A DNA stretch of 64,000 nt from Oligoflexus sp. (GCF_035712445.1 NZ_DASTAT010000071.1:62001-126000); one strand, 5' to 3'; positions 17,202 through 26,375 are shown, counted from the stretch's first letter. The notes: generated from the sequence alone by a model not told the origin. A program made the numbers and translations.

Positions 17202-17873
17202 TCAGTCTGGTTTAGGAACCAGGACACTGACCATCGATGGACGAATCAGTCGTCCGTTCAGCGTATAACCACGTTGGTATTCGTCTTTGACGGTTTCCTC
17301 GTCAACATCACCTTCGATTCTTTGAATCGCCTGATGAAAGTTCGGGTCAAACGGCTTGGCGACAGCATCCACAGCTTTCAGGCCGTTAGCCTCGAGCACA
17401 TGCGTCAGCTGCTTATGGACCATACGGATGCCTTCGACAATCGCATTGCCTGCTTCCTGAGCACCACCCGTGGTCGCAGTGCCAGCCGCGGACGTAGAGC
17501 CAGACGCGGAGGTAGAGCCAGACGCGGAGGTAGAGCCAGCCGCCGTCACAGCATCACCCGCCGTCACAGCTTTCTGAAAGCTGTCGAGGACTGGCAAAAG
17601 ATCCATCAGAAGTTTCTCAGATGCGAATTTCAGAAGGTCCTGCCGGTCGCGCTCGTGGCGGCGACGCATATTGTCCATTTCTGCCAGAGTCCGCAGATAA
17701 CGGTCCTTGTGCTCCTGAACCTCATCTTCGAGGTGACGGATCTTTTCGTCCTGCAATTCCGCTCCCTCATCAGAACCGTTTGCAGTGGCGCCTGCTTGAG
17801 CAGCGCCTTCGTCCTGATCTTTGATGTGGTTGGATTCGTTTTTATTATTTTCAGTTTGCATATCAACGTTCAT
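17202..17873 (-). CDS. grpE: Nucleotide exchange factor GrpE
   Basis: GrpE drives ADP release from DnaK. The long paired helix is seen in LEDEVQEHKDRYLRTLAEMD followed by NMRRRHERDRQDLLKFASEK, and the C-terminal beta domain in VDAVAKPFDPNFHQAIQRI and YQRGYTLNGRLIRPSMV. I start it at MNVDMQTEN (17873); an upstream ATG at 17912 adds 13 residues, and GGGAG lies between the two. An unusual Ser/Thr/Ala/Gly-rich insert (three copies of ASGSTS) separates the helical stalk from the rest. dnaK is 16 kb away rather than adjacent; the DnaJ C-terminal-like gene follows directly. Confidence 0.95.
   Translation of the reverse strand: MNVDMQTENNKNESNHIKDQDEGAAQAGATANGSDEGAELQDEKIRHLEDEVQEHKDRYLRTLAEMDNMRRRHERDRQDLLKFASEKLLMDLLPVLDSFQKAVTAGDAVTAAGSTSASGSTSASGSTSAAGTATTGGAQEAGNAIVEGIRMVHKQLTHVLEANGLKAVDAVAKPFDPNFHQAIQRIEGDVDEETVKDEYQRGYTLNGRLIRPSMVSVLVPKPD
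17481..17534. repeat. 18-bp tandem repeat inside grpE
   Basis: Three consecutive 18-base units (17481, 17499, 17517), the last two identical and the first differing at two positions, encode the Ser/Ala/Gly/Thr-rich insert of GrpE. Being in frame, copy-number change would lengthen or shorten the insert by six residues at a time. Confidence 0.9.
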
Positions 17874-18219
17874 ATAAGGCTTATTGACTCCCTGCTTGCA
17901 TTGACACGACATGAATTTTTACAACGCAAGCACCTTTACTGCAAGACCTTGTAGTCTTCTGAGGATTTTCAGGCCCTTGCAGGCCCTTTGTTGGCGGGGG
18001 CAGGTATGTTCTGACGCCTTAATTCCATTCTACGAGGAGGGCCTGGTGTTGAAAAGTAGGCAAGGGTTGCCGAGCCCTTGTCCTTTGGGATATTCAGCGA
18101 TGGGCGTTGACAGGGTCGGATCGCATGCGTTAAATCTTTCTCACCCAAAATCGCAGTGTTTCTCGGCTCATGACCGAGATCTTTGCGGATCGCATCAGCA
18201 TTCGAATTCTGAGTTGCCC
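17874..18219. promoter_or_regulatory. Divergent promoter region between grpE and the Fis-type gene
   Basis: This 346-base gap holds a consensus -35 box TTGACA at 18107-18112, then 17 bases and TTAAAT at 18130-18135 (4 of 6 matches to TATAAT), reading toward the Fis-type gene. A stem CAAGGG/CCCTTG lies at 18061-18080. On the grpE side I see only weak boxes (TTGCAG then TAAAAA, 17 bases apart) and no CIRCE element. Confidence 0.55.
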
Positions 18220-18597
18220 ATGGAAAATCCTATTGACCAGCTGCCCCCGGATCCTGAACCTACGCCATCCGCGTCCGATCGAAGCCTTCCTTCGGAGACG
18301 ACGAAACGCTTATCTGCGTTGTCTCGCCGAGGAATACACATCGATGATGCAGATCTCATCACCAGACTTGATCAATATTCGATCGAGGATGTTGTTGAAC
18401 TGAAAATCTCTCGATTCTTCGATCAAATTGGAACGTTCTACCCAGATGATGTCTATGATTTGATCATGTCCAAAGTGGAAAAGCCCCTGCTTGTCCAGAT
18501 TCTCCGCCGCGTGGGTGGAAATCAGGTGCAAGCTGCCAAGATTCTGGGCATCAATCGCAACACACTGCGAAAGAAGATCAAGCAATACGGTCTTTGA
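18220..18597 (+). CDS. Fis-type helix-turn-helix regulator
   Basis: A 125-residue protein whose C-terminal ~45 residues are a Fis-type HTH: LLVQILRRVGGNQVQAAKIL then GINRNTLRKKIKQYGL, the same domain that ends Fis and NtrC-type regulators. The N-terminal ~45 residues are Pro/Ser-rich and probably disordered; the middle (SIEDVVELKISRFFDQIG) is helical and may mediate dimer formation. I start at the ATG 18220 because a good promoter ends at 18135; no strong ribosome binding site is visible, so the start is uncertain. A terminator follows. It may be a nucleoid or stress regulator; targets are unknown. Confidence 0.8.
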   Translation: MENPIDQLPPDPEPTPSASDRSLPSETTKRLSALSRRGIHIDDADLITRLDQYSIEDVVELKISRFFDQIGTFYPDDVYDLIMSKVEKPLLVQILRRVGGNQVQAAKILGINRNTLRKKIKQYGL

Positions 18598-18607
18598 GAT
18601 GATCAAA

Positions 18608-18640
18608 AGCCTTCCATCCTCTGGAAGGCTCTTCTCTTTC
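18608..18640 (+). terminator. Intrinsic terminator of the Fis-type gene
   Basis: A perfect 8-bp stem AGCCTTCC/GGAAGGCT (18608-18615, 18623-18630) with a 7-base loop is followed by CTTCTCTTTC, ten bases after the stop codon. Confidence 0.75.
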
Positions 18641-18660
18641 CCTCAGCCTTCGTTGGCCTT

Positions 18661-18733
18661 CGTCAACCCTCGTAGTCCGTCATCGAACCTTCAGCAGCAG
18701 CCGTCAACCCTCATAGTCCGTCATCGAACCTTC
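18661..18733. repeat. Direct repeat duplicating the 3' end of dnaB
   Basis: The 32 bases at 18702-18733, which encode the last dnaB residues and the stop, recur at 18661-18692 with one mismatch, 41 bases downstream of the gene end. It is the same kind of gene-end duplication as at 3453-3551. Confidence 0.85.
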
Positions 18734-20050
18734 CTGGAACAAATTCTGGAACGACACGTAATTCGGCTGATAGGCGAGCTTGATCGTTTTCGTTGCACCG
18801 TGGCGGTTTTTGGCGATCAAAATTTCAGCAATGCCGGTGAGTTCGGAGGCTGGGTTATAGTACTCGTCCCGGTAAATGAACATGATCATATCCGCATCCT
18901 GCTCCATCGAACCCGATTCACGAAGATCGGAGAGCTTCGGCCTTTTATCCGGACGCTGGTCGGGACCGCGGTTCAGCTGGGCGAGAGCGACCACGGGGAC
19001 TTTCAATTCCTTGGCAAGGTTCTTGAGCCCCATGGAGATTTCGGAAATCTCACGTTCCCGCGAGTCGGGACGGTCGGCGCCCATCGTCATCAGCTGCAGG
19101 TAGTCGATCACAATCATGTCGAGACCATTTTCCTTGTGGTATCGACGGCAGCGTGAACGAAGTTCCATCAGACTGATGCCTGGAGTTTCATCAATGCCCA
19201 TGTGGGTCTTGTGCTCATAAATGCGGCGGGCGCCTTCCATGAGGCGATCCTGCTCTTCATCGCTCAGATCACCTTTACGAAGACGCGACGAGTCCACGCG
19301 TGCCACTGCGGAAAGCACACGAGCCATCAGCTGCTCTTTACTCATCTCAAGAGTGAAGATAGCCACTTTTTTGCCCGACAAGGCCGCGTTCGTTGCAAGA
19401 TTCAACACGAAGGCCGTTTTTCCCATTGCTGGGCGCGCGGCGAGGATCACGAGGTCACTCGGCTGCATTCCGCCGGTGAGCGTGTCCAGATCGTTGAATC
19501 CGGTCGTTACACCGGTCACAACACCTTCGAGCTCCAGTTTCCTTTGGATCTCGTCAATCGTCGATTCCAGGACGATATCGGCGGGAACGATGCCCTTGCG
19601 GTCATATTCCGATGAAATCTGCAGGAACTGCTTTTCGACGCTTTCAATGAAAGCTTCGATGTTGCCTTCGTAATTCTCGGCGCGCTCCACCACTTCCTGA
19701 CAGACTTTGATCACGCCACGACGATAGTACATGTTGCGCACGATGCGCGCATAATGCTCAAGGTTTTGCGCAACAGGGCAATTTTCGGTCAGATCAATGA
19801 GATACGCAGGCCCCAAATCCCGAACCTGGTTATGACGCAGTTTTTCCGCAACGGTCACAATATCTGCGGACTCACCTGCTGCGGATAGCTGCAAGATGGC
19901 TTCGTAGATTTTCTGGTGCGAATCGATGAAAAAATGCTTCGCCTCGAGCATACCCTCGATAAGGGTCAAGCTATCGGCATCGCTCAAAATCGCGCCGAGT
20001 ACAGCTTTTTCTGCATCGATGGAATGAGGCAGAGATTGTCCTGACGCCAT
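18704..20050 (-). CDS. dnaB: Replicative DNA helicase DnaB
   Basis: DnaB is the hexameric 5'-3' helicase of the replication fork. The N-terminal helical domain (PHSIDAEKAVLGAIL) interacts with primase, and the C-terminal RecA-like domain has Walker A AARPAMGKTAFVLNL, Walker B DMIVIDYLQLM and the DnaB motifs SLMELRSRCR and ALAQLNRGPDQRPDKRP. The length is 448 residues, without an intein. It is the last gene of the prs-rplY-pth-rpsF-rplI-dnaB series, the usual place in many bacteria. The last few codons are duplicated after the stop. The ribosome binding site is weak (TGAGACTCCCCA before ATG). Confidence 0.97.
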   Translation of the reverse strand: MASGQSLPHSIDAEKAVLGAILSDADSLTLIEGMLEAKHFFIDSHQKIYEAILQLSAAGESADIVTVAEKLRHNQVRDLGPAYLIDLTENCPVAQNLEHYARIVRNMYYRRGVIKVCQEVVERAENYEGNIEAFIESVEKQFLQISSEYDRKGIVPADIVLESTIDEIQRKLELEGVVTGVTTGFNDLDTLTGGMQPSDLVILAARPAMGKTAFVLNLATNAALSGKKVAIFTLEMSKEQLMARVLSAVARVDSSRLRKGDLSDEEQDRLMEGARRIYEHKTHMGIDETPGISLMELRSRCRRYHKENGLDMIVIDYLQLMTMGADRPDSREREISEISMGLKNLAKELKVPVVALAQLNRGPDQRPDKRPKLSDLRESGSMEQDADMIMFIYRDEYYNPASELTGIAEILIAKNRHGATKTIKLAYQPNYVSFQNLFQEGSMTDYEG

Positions 20051-20115
20051 TGGGGAGTCTCAGTGAGGTCTGAATTCCATAGGTCTCGCGAGGGACCTAT
20101 GGAATTATCAAGGGA

Positions 20116-20562
20116 TTATTGCGGAGCAACAACCCAAACTTTGAATTTCGCGACCACTTCAGGATGCACGCGAACTTCTGCGGAGTAAACACCGACTTTT
20201 TTAATTTCTTCGGTCAGCTTGATATCTTTTTTGCTGACTTTTACGCCTTCAGCCGCCAGCAGCTCTTCCAGCTCAGCAGTGGTGACAGAACCGAAAATTT
20301 TCTCATCTTCACCAACTTGTTTGGTGACAGTGACGGAAATTTTTTCGATCAAGCCGGCTTGCTTTTTCGCTTCACCGAGGATCAACGCTTTCTTCTTTTC
20401 CAGAAGACGTATCTGGTGGTTCAGCGAAGCCTGGTTGCCTTCGTTAGCGACCACAGCCAATCCACGAGGAATCAGGAAGTTACGGGCATAGCCGTTCTTC
20501 ACTTTAACGAGATCACCGATACGGCCGAGGTTTTCGACGTTTTGGCTCAGAATGAGTCTCAT
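20116..20562 (-). CDS. rplI: 50S ribosomal protein L9
   Basis: L9 is the elongated protein at the base of the L1 stalk. The N-terminal rRNA-binding domain is clear (MRLILSQNVENLGRIGDLV, then GYARNFLIPRGLAV), followed by the connecting helix (LEKKKALILGEAKKQAGLIE) and the C-terminal domain (EKIFGSVTTAELEELLAAEG). The length is 148 residues, full size. The start lies three bases after the rpsF stop, with GAGGAG inside the rpsF end. In most bacteria rpsR (S18) sits between rpsF and rplI; here it is absent. Confidence 0.97.
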   Translation of the reverse strand: MRLILSQNVENLGRIGDLVKVKNGYARNFLIPRGLAVVANEGNQASLNHQIRLLEKKKALILGEAKKQAGLIEKISVTVTKQVGEDEKIFGSVTTAELEELLAAEGVKVSKKDIKLTEEIKKVGVYSAEVRVHPEVVAKFKVWVVAPQ

Positions 20563-20565
20563 GGA

Positions 20566-20934
20566 TTACTTCTCCTCAGGCTGTCTTTGGGCAGCCGCAG
20601 CAGCCTTGGCGAGTTCGACTTTACGAGCGGCGATGTCCACTTCGTCGTCGATCTTAACGACCATAAAGCGCAGAACGTTTTCGTCGATGCGCAGAAGGCG
20701 TTCGCACTCAGCTATGTTTTCAGGAGTACTGGCGGCATCATAAAACACATAATGGCCGCGGAAATGTTTACGGATGGGATAAGCCAAACGCTTGGCGCCC
20801 CAATCGTTGCGCTGGATCAGCTCGCCGCCGCCGCGCTTCAGGATTTCTTCATAACCCGCGAAAACTTTTTGTTTTTCAGCGTCTGGAAGATCAGCCTTGG
20901 CAACCAAGGTAAATTCATACTCGCGTAGTGACAC
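20566..20934 (-). CDS. rpsF: 30S ribosomal protein S6
   Basis: S6 binds S18 on the platform of the 30S subunit. The start is GTG at 20934, with GGGAGG four bases upstream, giving VSLREYEFTLVAKADL as the first beta strand. Other conserved parts are GGGELIQRNDWGAKRLAYPI and HYVFYDAASTPENIAECERLL. The C-terminus ends in an Ala-rich tail (AKAAAAAQRQPEEK). The length is 122 residues. It follows pth and precedes rplI directly, with no rpsR or ssb/priB between. Confidence 0.95.
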   Translation of the reverse strand: MSLREYEFTLVAKADLPDAEKQKVFAGYEEILKRGGGELIQRNDWGAKRLAYPIRKHFRGHYVFYDAASTPENIAECERLLRIDENVLRFMVVKIDDEVDIAARKVELAKAAAAAQRQPEEK

Positions 20935-21000
20935 ACTACCTCCCTTATGGTTTGAGCAGCCAATCATTATGATCAGCAAGAGAGCTCTAAAACTATGTCA

Positions 21001-21537
21001 TCAACCAGGATTCCGGATCAGACCCTGCAGACGAATCAATGTTTCGTCCACCATCTGCGTCTCGACCTGAATGAGTTCATCCAATGTGAAATTGCCGAGC
21101 ACCCAATTCGAAACATCACCGACGCCGACAGGTCGGCCCACGCCGAGCTTCACACGGGCGAAGTTTTCCGCACCGCTTTCCGCCATGATGCTACGAATTC
21201 CATTATGTCCGCCATGACCTCCGCCGGTTCGGGCTTTCACCTTGCCGAAAGGAACGTCGATGTCATCGTGCATCACGATCACATCCTCGATGGCGATCTT
21301 ATAAAAGCGCATAGCCTGGGTTACTGAACGGCCGCTGAGATTCATGAACGTCTGCGGCTTGAGCAGCAGACTGTCCGTTCCGCAGACCGGCGCGCGCGCA
21401 AAATCGGCATCAAACTTTCGCCCCTGCCAGCTTCCACCAGCACGGGACAGAATTTGATCAAGGATCAAAAACCCAGCATTGTGCCGGGTCTTCTGGTACT
21501 TGTCGCCTGGATTGCCCAGCCCTACGATGAGCTTCAA
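21001..21537 (-). CDS. pth: Peptidyl-tRNA hydrolase
   Basis: Pth frees tRNA from stalled peptidyl-tRNA. The family motifs are all present: VGLGNPGDKYQKTRHNAGF with the catalytic histidine, KPQTFMNLSG, the MHDDIDVPFGK motif with the catalytic aspartate and GGHGGHNGIRSI. At 178 residues it is slightly shorter than the E. coli enzyme, lacking part of the C-terminal tail. It follows rplY by 15 bases, a common pair in bacteria. Confidence 0.96.
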   Translation of the reverse strand: MKLIVGLGNPGDKYQKTRHNAGFLILDQILSRAGGSWQGRKFDADFARAPVCGTDSLLLKPQTFMNLSGRSVTQAMRFYKIAIEDVIVMHDDIDVPFGKVKARTGGGHGGHNGIRSIMAESGAENFARVKLGVGRPVGVGDVSNWVLGNFTLDELIQVETQMVDETLIRLQGLIRNPG

Positions 21538-21552
21538 TCGGAGCCCTCGGAC

Positions 21553-21834
21553 TTAGGCGTACATCAGGTCCACATGCAATGGGATGCGCTTGACAGGGTC
21601 GATCTGAAGTTCGACGACTTTCACAACGCGGGTCTGGCCATTGAATGTTAATTCAAATTGCTTACCGTTTTTGTACGCTTTGCCAAGCCATTTTGGGTCA
21701 AACTCAAGCATGATGCTTTGACCTTTGTCCAGCAACACGCCAGGGATGCGACCGCTTTTGCGCAGTTTGCGGATATGGCTTTTACCTTTGACTTCGCGAG
21801 GGGAAGCCTCAATTTTTACGAGTTCTTCAGACAT
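21553..21834 (-). CDS. rplY: 50S ribosomal protein L25, short form
   Basis: L25 binds 5S rRNA. The 93-residue protein starts MSEELVKIEASPREVKGKS (ATG at 21834, GGAG seven bases upstream) and has the L25 core KSHIRKLRKSGRIPGVLLD and RVVKVVELQIDPVKRIPLHV. It has the size of the E. coli protein and lacks the Ctc C-terminal domain seen in many related bacteria. It lies between prs and pth. Confidence 0.93.
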   Translation of the reverse strand: MSEELVKIEASPREVKGKSHIRKLRKSGRIPGVLLDKGQSIMLEFDPKWLGKAYKNGKQFELTFNGQTRVVKVVELQIDPVKRIPLHVDLMYA

Positions 21835-22007
21835 TTCATATCTCCTAAAAGCAAGCACATCCGCGCCCATTTTCGGGTCGAGCTGCATCATTTTGGCTGC
21901 AAAAAGCTGCGCAGACCAAGCTTGAGCATAGGGTTATATAGGGAACGCCCGAGACTGGCAAGTCCCTTGTCAACCCGTGAATGCGTGAAACCCGGTCGCC
22001 GCCCCTG

Positions 22008-22943
22008 TTAAACGAAGAGACTGCTGATCGAGCCGGCCGTGTGAATGCGACGAATCGCCTTGGCCAGAAGTTCCGCGACGCTCAGCTGCGTAATCTTGGG
22101 ACATTCGCGTGCTGCGGCACTCAAAGGAATGGTGTCCGTCACAACAAGTTCTTTCAAAACCGAGTTCGAAATACGCTCGATGGCCGGACCACTCAGAACG
22201 CCGTGCGTAATGGCGGCACTGACTGATTTGGCACCCTTGTCCATCAGAGCTTCAGCAGCTTTGCAGAGGGACCCGCCGGTATCGCAGATATCATCGACGA
22301 GCAGGCAGTTTTTATCGCGCACGTCCCCGATGACATTCATGACGTCACTTTCATTGGGACGGTCACGGCGTTTATCGACGATGGCAAGACCGACATTGTA
22401 ATATTTCGCCATGGCGCGCGCACGCTCGGTACCACCGGCATCGGGGGATACGACGAGCAGATCTTCGCGGCCCTCGAAGTAAGGCCCAAAGATCGGTTTG
22501 GCAAAGAGATGATCAACGGGAATATTGAAAAAACCCTGGATCGCCGAAGTGTGGAGTTCCATCACCAGCATGCGGTCGATACCGGAGGCTGTATAAAGGT
22601 CAGCAATCAGCTTGGCGGTAATGGGAGTCCGCGGCGCGCTCTTGCGCTCCTGACGGGCGTATCCAAAATAAGGGCAGACCATGGTGATGCGCTTGGCCGA
22701 AGCTCGGCGGCAGGCATCAATCATAATAAGAGATTCGATGATATGTTCGTTGGCGGGAGCGCAGCCTGGCTGGACGATGAAAACATCGCGACCCCGGACG
22801 TTGTCCTGAATCTCGACGCGGGTTTCACCATCGGAAAAGCGATCGACGCGGGCGTGGCCGAGTTCGATATCCAGATGCTCCACAATCTTGTTAGCCAATT
22901 CCCTGTTAGCATTACCCGAGAACACGATCATGTCATTATCCAT
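22008..22943 (-). CDS. prs: Ribose-phosphate pyrophosphokinase
   Basis: Prs makes PRPP from ribose-5-phosphate and ATP for nucleotide, histidine and tryptophan synthesis. The class I motifs are present: FSDGETRVEI, the flexible loop RQERKSAPRTPITAKL, the ELHTSAIQGFF segment, KRRDRPNESDV, and the PRPP-binding VDDICDTGGSLCKAA. The ATG at 22943 has GCAGGGG eight bases upstream; the ATG at 22973 adds ten residues. The protein is 311 residues. tRNA-Gln lies directly upstream on the same strand, and rplY and pth follow. Confidence 0.96.
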   Translation of the reverse strand: MDNDMIVFSGNANRELANKIVEHLDIELGHARVDRFSDGETRVEIQDNVRGRDVFIVQPGCAPANEHIIESLIMIDACRRASAKRITMVCPYFGYARQERKSAPRTPITAKLIADLYTASGIDRMLVMELHTSAIQGFFNIPVDHLFAKPIFGPYFEGREDLLVVSPDAGGTERARAMAKYYNVGLAIVDKRRDRPNESDVMNVIGDVRDKNCLLVDDICDTGGSLCKAAEALMDKGAKSVSAAITHGVLSGPAIERISNSVLKELVVTDTIPLSAAARECPKITQLSVAELLAKAIRRIHTAGSISSLFV

Positions 22944-23047
22944 TGCGTAAGCCCCTGCGAAATACGTAGCCATGGCGCAGATTGCGCTGGGTTATATAGG
23001 ATCGGATGCAAATAGGATTGGATATATGTGAAGATGAAAGGATGTTG

Positions 23048-23122
23048 TGGCTGGGGCGGTAGGATTCGAACCTACGGATGCTGGAATCAAAATCCAGAGA
23101 CTTACCACTTGTCGACGCCCCA
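23048..23122 (-). tRNA. tRNA-Gln (anticodon TTG)
   Basis: The 7-bp acceptor stem TGGGGCG/CGCCCCA, anticodon stem CTGGA/TCCAG with loop TTTTGAT, T-arm GTAGGTTCGAATCCTAC and encoded CCA are all visible. The anticodon reads TTG, decoding CAA. It is upstream of prs. Confidence 0.95.
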
Positions 23123-23211
23123 GTTTGAACTGGTTGAGCCATCCTTGATGGGCCCTAACACTACCCCAGGCTTGAATAATTCGTCAAGAGCTTGTTCCAA
23201 AATTTTTCACA

Positions 23212-25848
23212 TCATCGGGCGGGCGGAAGATATCGATCCTGACGTTGATCACGATTCCATATCAGACCCTGAGAAGGCTCCCAGTCCAGGATCCAGAGCC
23301 CTTTCATATCGGCAGCCGGGTCGAGAAGTTTCTGCGCCACAGCATCAGTTACATATTTTTGAAGACCGCGTTTCAGATCCCGTCCTGCGAAACTACTGTT
23401 CAGCGCGTTCTGTATCAGAAGCTGCTCAAGCCTTGGAGCCAGTTCCAAACGAATGTCGCGCTCGCTCAGACGTTGATTGAGCTGCGCCAGCTCTTTGTGC
23501 AGCATACGATGGAAGTGCACGCGGGCCAGGGATTTGAAGGGCACGACCTCGTCGATACGATTCACCAATTCAGGGCGTAAATGTTCACTGAGCTGCAGCC
23601 GGATTTCCTGCTCGCGCTCCGCCTCCGGCACATGCGCGGCGCTGGCCTGCAGGTTGGATGTCATGATGATGAAGGTATGGCGGAAATCCGCGAGCCGACC
23701 GCGGGCATCGGTAAGGCGACCATCATCGAAAATCTGCAGCATGATATCAAGGACGCGTGGGTGAGCCTTTTCGATTTCGTCGAAGAGGACGATGGAATAC
23801 GGCTTGTTCCGCACGGCATCCGTCAGAAGCCCGCCGCCTTCATAGCCTGCGTAGCCGGGAGGCGCTCCGATCAAGCGGGCCACGTTATGCGCTTCCATAT
23901 ACTCGGACATATCAATGCGAATAAGATTCTGTTCACTTAGAAACAAGGCGGCGGCCAAGGCCTTGGCGGTTTCGGTTTTGCCCACTCCGGTCGGACCTAA
24001 AAAGAGAAAGACTCCGGAAGGACGCTTGGGATCACTGAGCCCGAGTCGGGATCGACGAACAGCCTTGGCCACGGCCGACAGGGCCTCGTCCTGACCGAAG
24101 ACGCGATCGTTGAGCTGCGTTTCCAAATGCGCGAGGCTTTGCTTTTCATCGGCCAGCATTTCACCGACGGGAATGCCGGTCCAAAGAGCGAGCACCCGGG
24201 CGATTTCCTGACGATCCACCGCACGGCCGAGGAAGGCGTGAATTTTTTCCTGCTCTTCAAGCTGCTGCTTGGCTTTCTCAAAAGCTTCCTTGGCTGCAGG
24301 AAGTTCCTGGTACTGAAGTCGTGCCGCCGTTTCAAAATCACTGCGTGTCTTGGTTGCCTGCCAGAGTGAGGTCAACTCCTCGACACGCACTTCGAGAGCA
24401 CGCATATGCTCCAAATCTTTTTGATGCTTCTTCCAGATCGCTTCAATCGCAGCGGCTTCTTCTGAAATCTTTTCCAGTTTAACTTTGACCTGGGTCAGGC
24501 CCTTGCTCACCCCGCCCTGCCTTTCCAAAGCCTGCTGCTCCACGCGCAGCTGGGCGGCCTGAGCCTGGAGATGCTCAAGTTCAGCCGGCACACTCTGCAT
24601 CTGCAGTTTAATGCGGGCCGACGCTTCATCGATCAGGTCAATGGCTTTATCGGGCAGATTTCTGTGCGGCAGGTAAAGGATGGAGAGATCCACAGCCGCC
24701 TGCAGCGCCTCATCACGGATGGGAATGCCATGATGTATTTCATAAGATGTTTTCAGGCCTCGCAGTATGGAAAGCGTGCTGTCGCGCGTGGGCTGCTCGA
24801 CCATCACAGGCTGAAAGCGTCTTTCCAGGGCCGCGTCTTTTTCAAAGTATTTGCGGAATTCCACCAGCGTCGTCGCCCCGATGCAGCGGAGCTGGCCACG
24901 GGCCAGGGCCGGCTTCAGAAGATTGGCCGCGTCCGCACTGCCTTCGCTTTGCCCGGCGCCGAGGATCGTATGGATTTCATCAATGAAGAGTATCACGCGA
25001 TCACCGAGACTCTCCAAGGCGCGGATGAGCTGCTTCAGGCGTTCTTCAAATTCCCCGCGGTATTTCGTTCCGGCGAGTAAAGCGCCAAGATCAAGGCTCA
25101 GAACCCGAACGCCCTTAAGGGATTCCGGCACTTTCTCTTCCACGATACGCAGCGCAATGCCTTCGGCAATGGCCGTTTTTCCAACGCCGGGCTCACCCAA
25201 AAGTATCGGATTGTTCTTTTTCTTACGACTCAGAATTTCAAGGACGCGGCGGATCTCCGTGTCGCGACCAATCACAGGATCAATCGCTCCGCGGCTGGCC
25301 TGCTCTGTGAAATCATGCGTGAAGTCGCGGAGGCGTTTATCAAGTTCAGCTTCCAGTTTGCGTGAGGAATCGGCTTCTTTCCTAGGCTCGGCCTTGGGCG
25401 GGCTGGGATTATTCTTCACCACTTTCTGGGAAGGAGGGGCCTTGGCCTGCGGCACCTGCCAGACCTGAAAGTCCTTGGCTTTGTCATCCTGGGTGGAACG
25501 CTCTGTTGTTTGCATCACAGAGGATGCATTCACAAGGTGCGGCCACAGGTCCTGGTTGGTGATGGTCCTGTCTTTGACAGTGGCTTCGACCTGATCCAGC
25601 ACCTGATTCAAACGGGGCCCGAAGCCCACCGACACGCGACCAAATTTTTTCGGATAGAGCTGCAGAAAGTCTTCCAGGGCTTTTTCCAAACGGGCATGGG
25701 ATTCCGCATCCAGCATCTGAAAGTCGCGACGAATCATGGCCAGGGCCACGTGCTCCACTTCCATGTAATCGTGCCCCAAACCCTTGGCATAACGCAGGGC
25801 AAAGTGCAGGACTGTTTGCGCTTCGAAACTATAACGGGAAACATCCAC
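23212..25848 (-). CDS. ClpB-like AAA+ disaggregase
   Basis: An 878-residue two-ATPase Clp protein. Residues 1-130 are a Clp N-domain ([20 protein letters not shown]), followed by a Pro/Lys-rich linker. The first AAA+ module has [13 protein letters not shown] and [10 protein letters not shown]; a coiled-coil middle domain (~400-530) is typical of ClpB; the second module has [14 protein letters not shown] and [11 protein letters not shown]. No ClpP-binding IGF loop is evident. ClpB extracts proteins from aggregates with DnaK. The start is GTG with GGGAG upstream. The linker and N-domain differ from standard ClpB, so this could be a second, specialised paralogue. Confidence 0.88.
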   Translation of the reverse strand: MDVSRYSFEAQTVLHFALRYAKGLGHDYMEVEHVALAMIRRDFQMLDAESHARLEKALEDFLQLYPKKFGRVSVGFGPRLNQVLDQVEATVKDRTITNQDLWPHLVNASSVMQTTERSTQDDKAKDFQVWQVPQAKAPPSQKVVKNNPSPPKAEPRKEADSSRKLEAELDKRLRDFTHDFTEQASRGAIDPVIGRDTEIRRVLEILSRKKKNNPILLGEPGVGKTAIAEGIALRIVEEKVPESLKGVRVLSLDLGALLAGTKYRGEFEERLKQLIRALESLGDRVILFIDEIHTILGAGQSEGSADAANLLKPALARGQLRCIGATTLVEFRKYFEKDAALERRFQPVMVEQPTRDSTLSILRGLKTSYEIHHGIPIRDEALQAAVDLSILYLPHRNLPDKAIDLIDEASARIKLQMQSVPAELEHLQAQAAQLRVEQQALERQGGVSKGLTQVKVKLEKISEEAAAIEAIWKKHQKDLEHMRALEVRVEELTSLWQATKTRSDFETAARLQYQELPAAKEAFEKAKQQLEEQEKIHAFLGRAVDRQEIARVLALWTGIPVGEMLADEKQSLAHLETQLNDRVFGQDEALSAVAKAVRRSRLGLSDPKRPSGVFLFLGPTGVGKTETAKALAAALFLSEQNLIRIDMSEYMEAHNVARLIGAPPGYAGYEGGGLLTDAVRNKPYSIVLFDEIEKAHPRVLDIMLQIFDDGRLTDARGRLADFRHTFIIMTSNLQASAAHVPEAEREQEIRLQLSEHLRPELVNRIDEVVPFKSLARVHFHRMLHKELAQLNQRLSERDIRLELAPRLEQLLIQNALNSSFAGRDLKRGLQKYVTDAVAQKLLDPAADMKGLWILDWEPSQGLIWNRDQRQDRYLPPAR

Positions 25849-25907
25849 GACCCACTCCCTCGATCTTCTGGGGGCAGGTCCTATGTCGGCAGATTCATGG
25901 GAAGGGC

Positions 25908-26156
25908 TTAGCCTTGGCGGCTGGCTTCGACGAACTTGAGGCGCAGATCGTGCAGAACTTCCTGCATCAGCTTGTCCTCTTCCTCGGTAAGGTTGCCTTT
26001 GGTTTTTTTGGCCAAAAGTTCCAAAATATCTATATTCTGCCGCGCGAGCAGCATATTGCGGCTGACTCTCTCGGGGCCGATGCCCATGTAGGAAAGCGCT
26101 GCCGAGCAGAAACCCAGAATCAAACCAGAGAAATCAACTTCAGATTCATTTGCCAT
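25908..26156 (-). CDS. DUF1844 protein
   Basis: The 82-residue protein matches the DUF1844 pattern: a short hydrophobic first helix ([19 protein letters not shown]), then [20 protein letters not shown] and [20 protein letters not shown]. The family is widespread in delta-type proteobacteria and related groups and has no established function. The ATG follows GAGG by seven bases. It sits 59 bases upstream of the ClpB-like gene on the same strand. Confidence 0.85.
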   Translation of the reverse strand: MANESEVDFSGLILGFCSAALSYMGIGPERVSRNMLLARQNIDILELLAKKTKGNLTEEEDKLMQEVLHDLRLKFVEASRQG

Positions 26157-26292
26157 CTTCGCACCTCGCTGCTCTTCTTATAGTACGGATTCCCAGTCTG
26201 CATCAAGATTCCGACAAGATGGCGCATAAGGCGCTATGAGTTAACTCTTTAAATTTACGAACGTCGCGGGTATAAGGTTGTGCTCACCTCCT

Positions 26293-26375
26293 GCGGACGT
26301 GGTGGAATGGTAGACACGCTGGTCTTAGAAGCCAGTGCCTTCGGTGTGAGAGTTCGAGTCTCTCCGTCCGCACCA
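26293..26375 (+). tRNA. tRNA-Leu (anticodon TAG)
   Basis: A class II tRNA with acceptor stem GCGGACG/CGTCCGC, anticodon loop CTTAGAA (anticodon TAG), a long variable arm TGCCTTCGGTG, T-arm GAGAGTTCGAGTCTCTC and encoded CCA. Confidence 0.95.
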
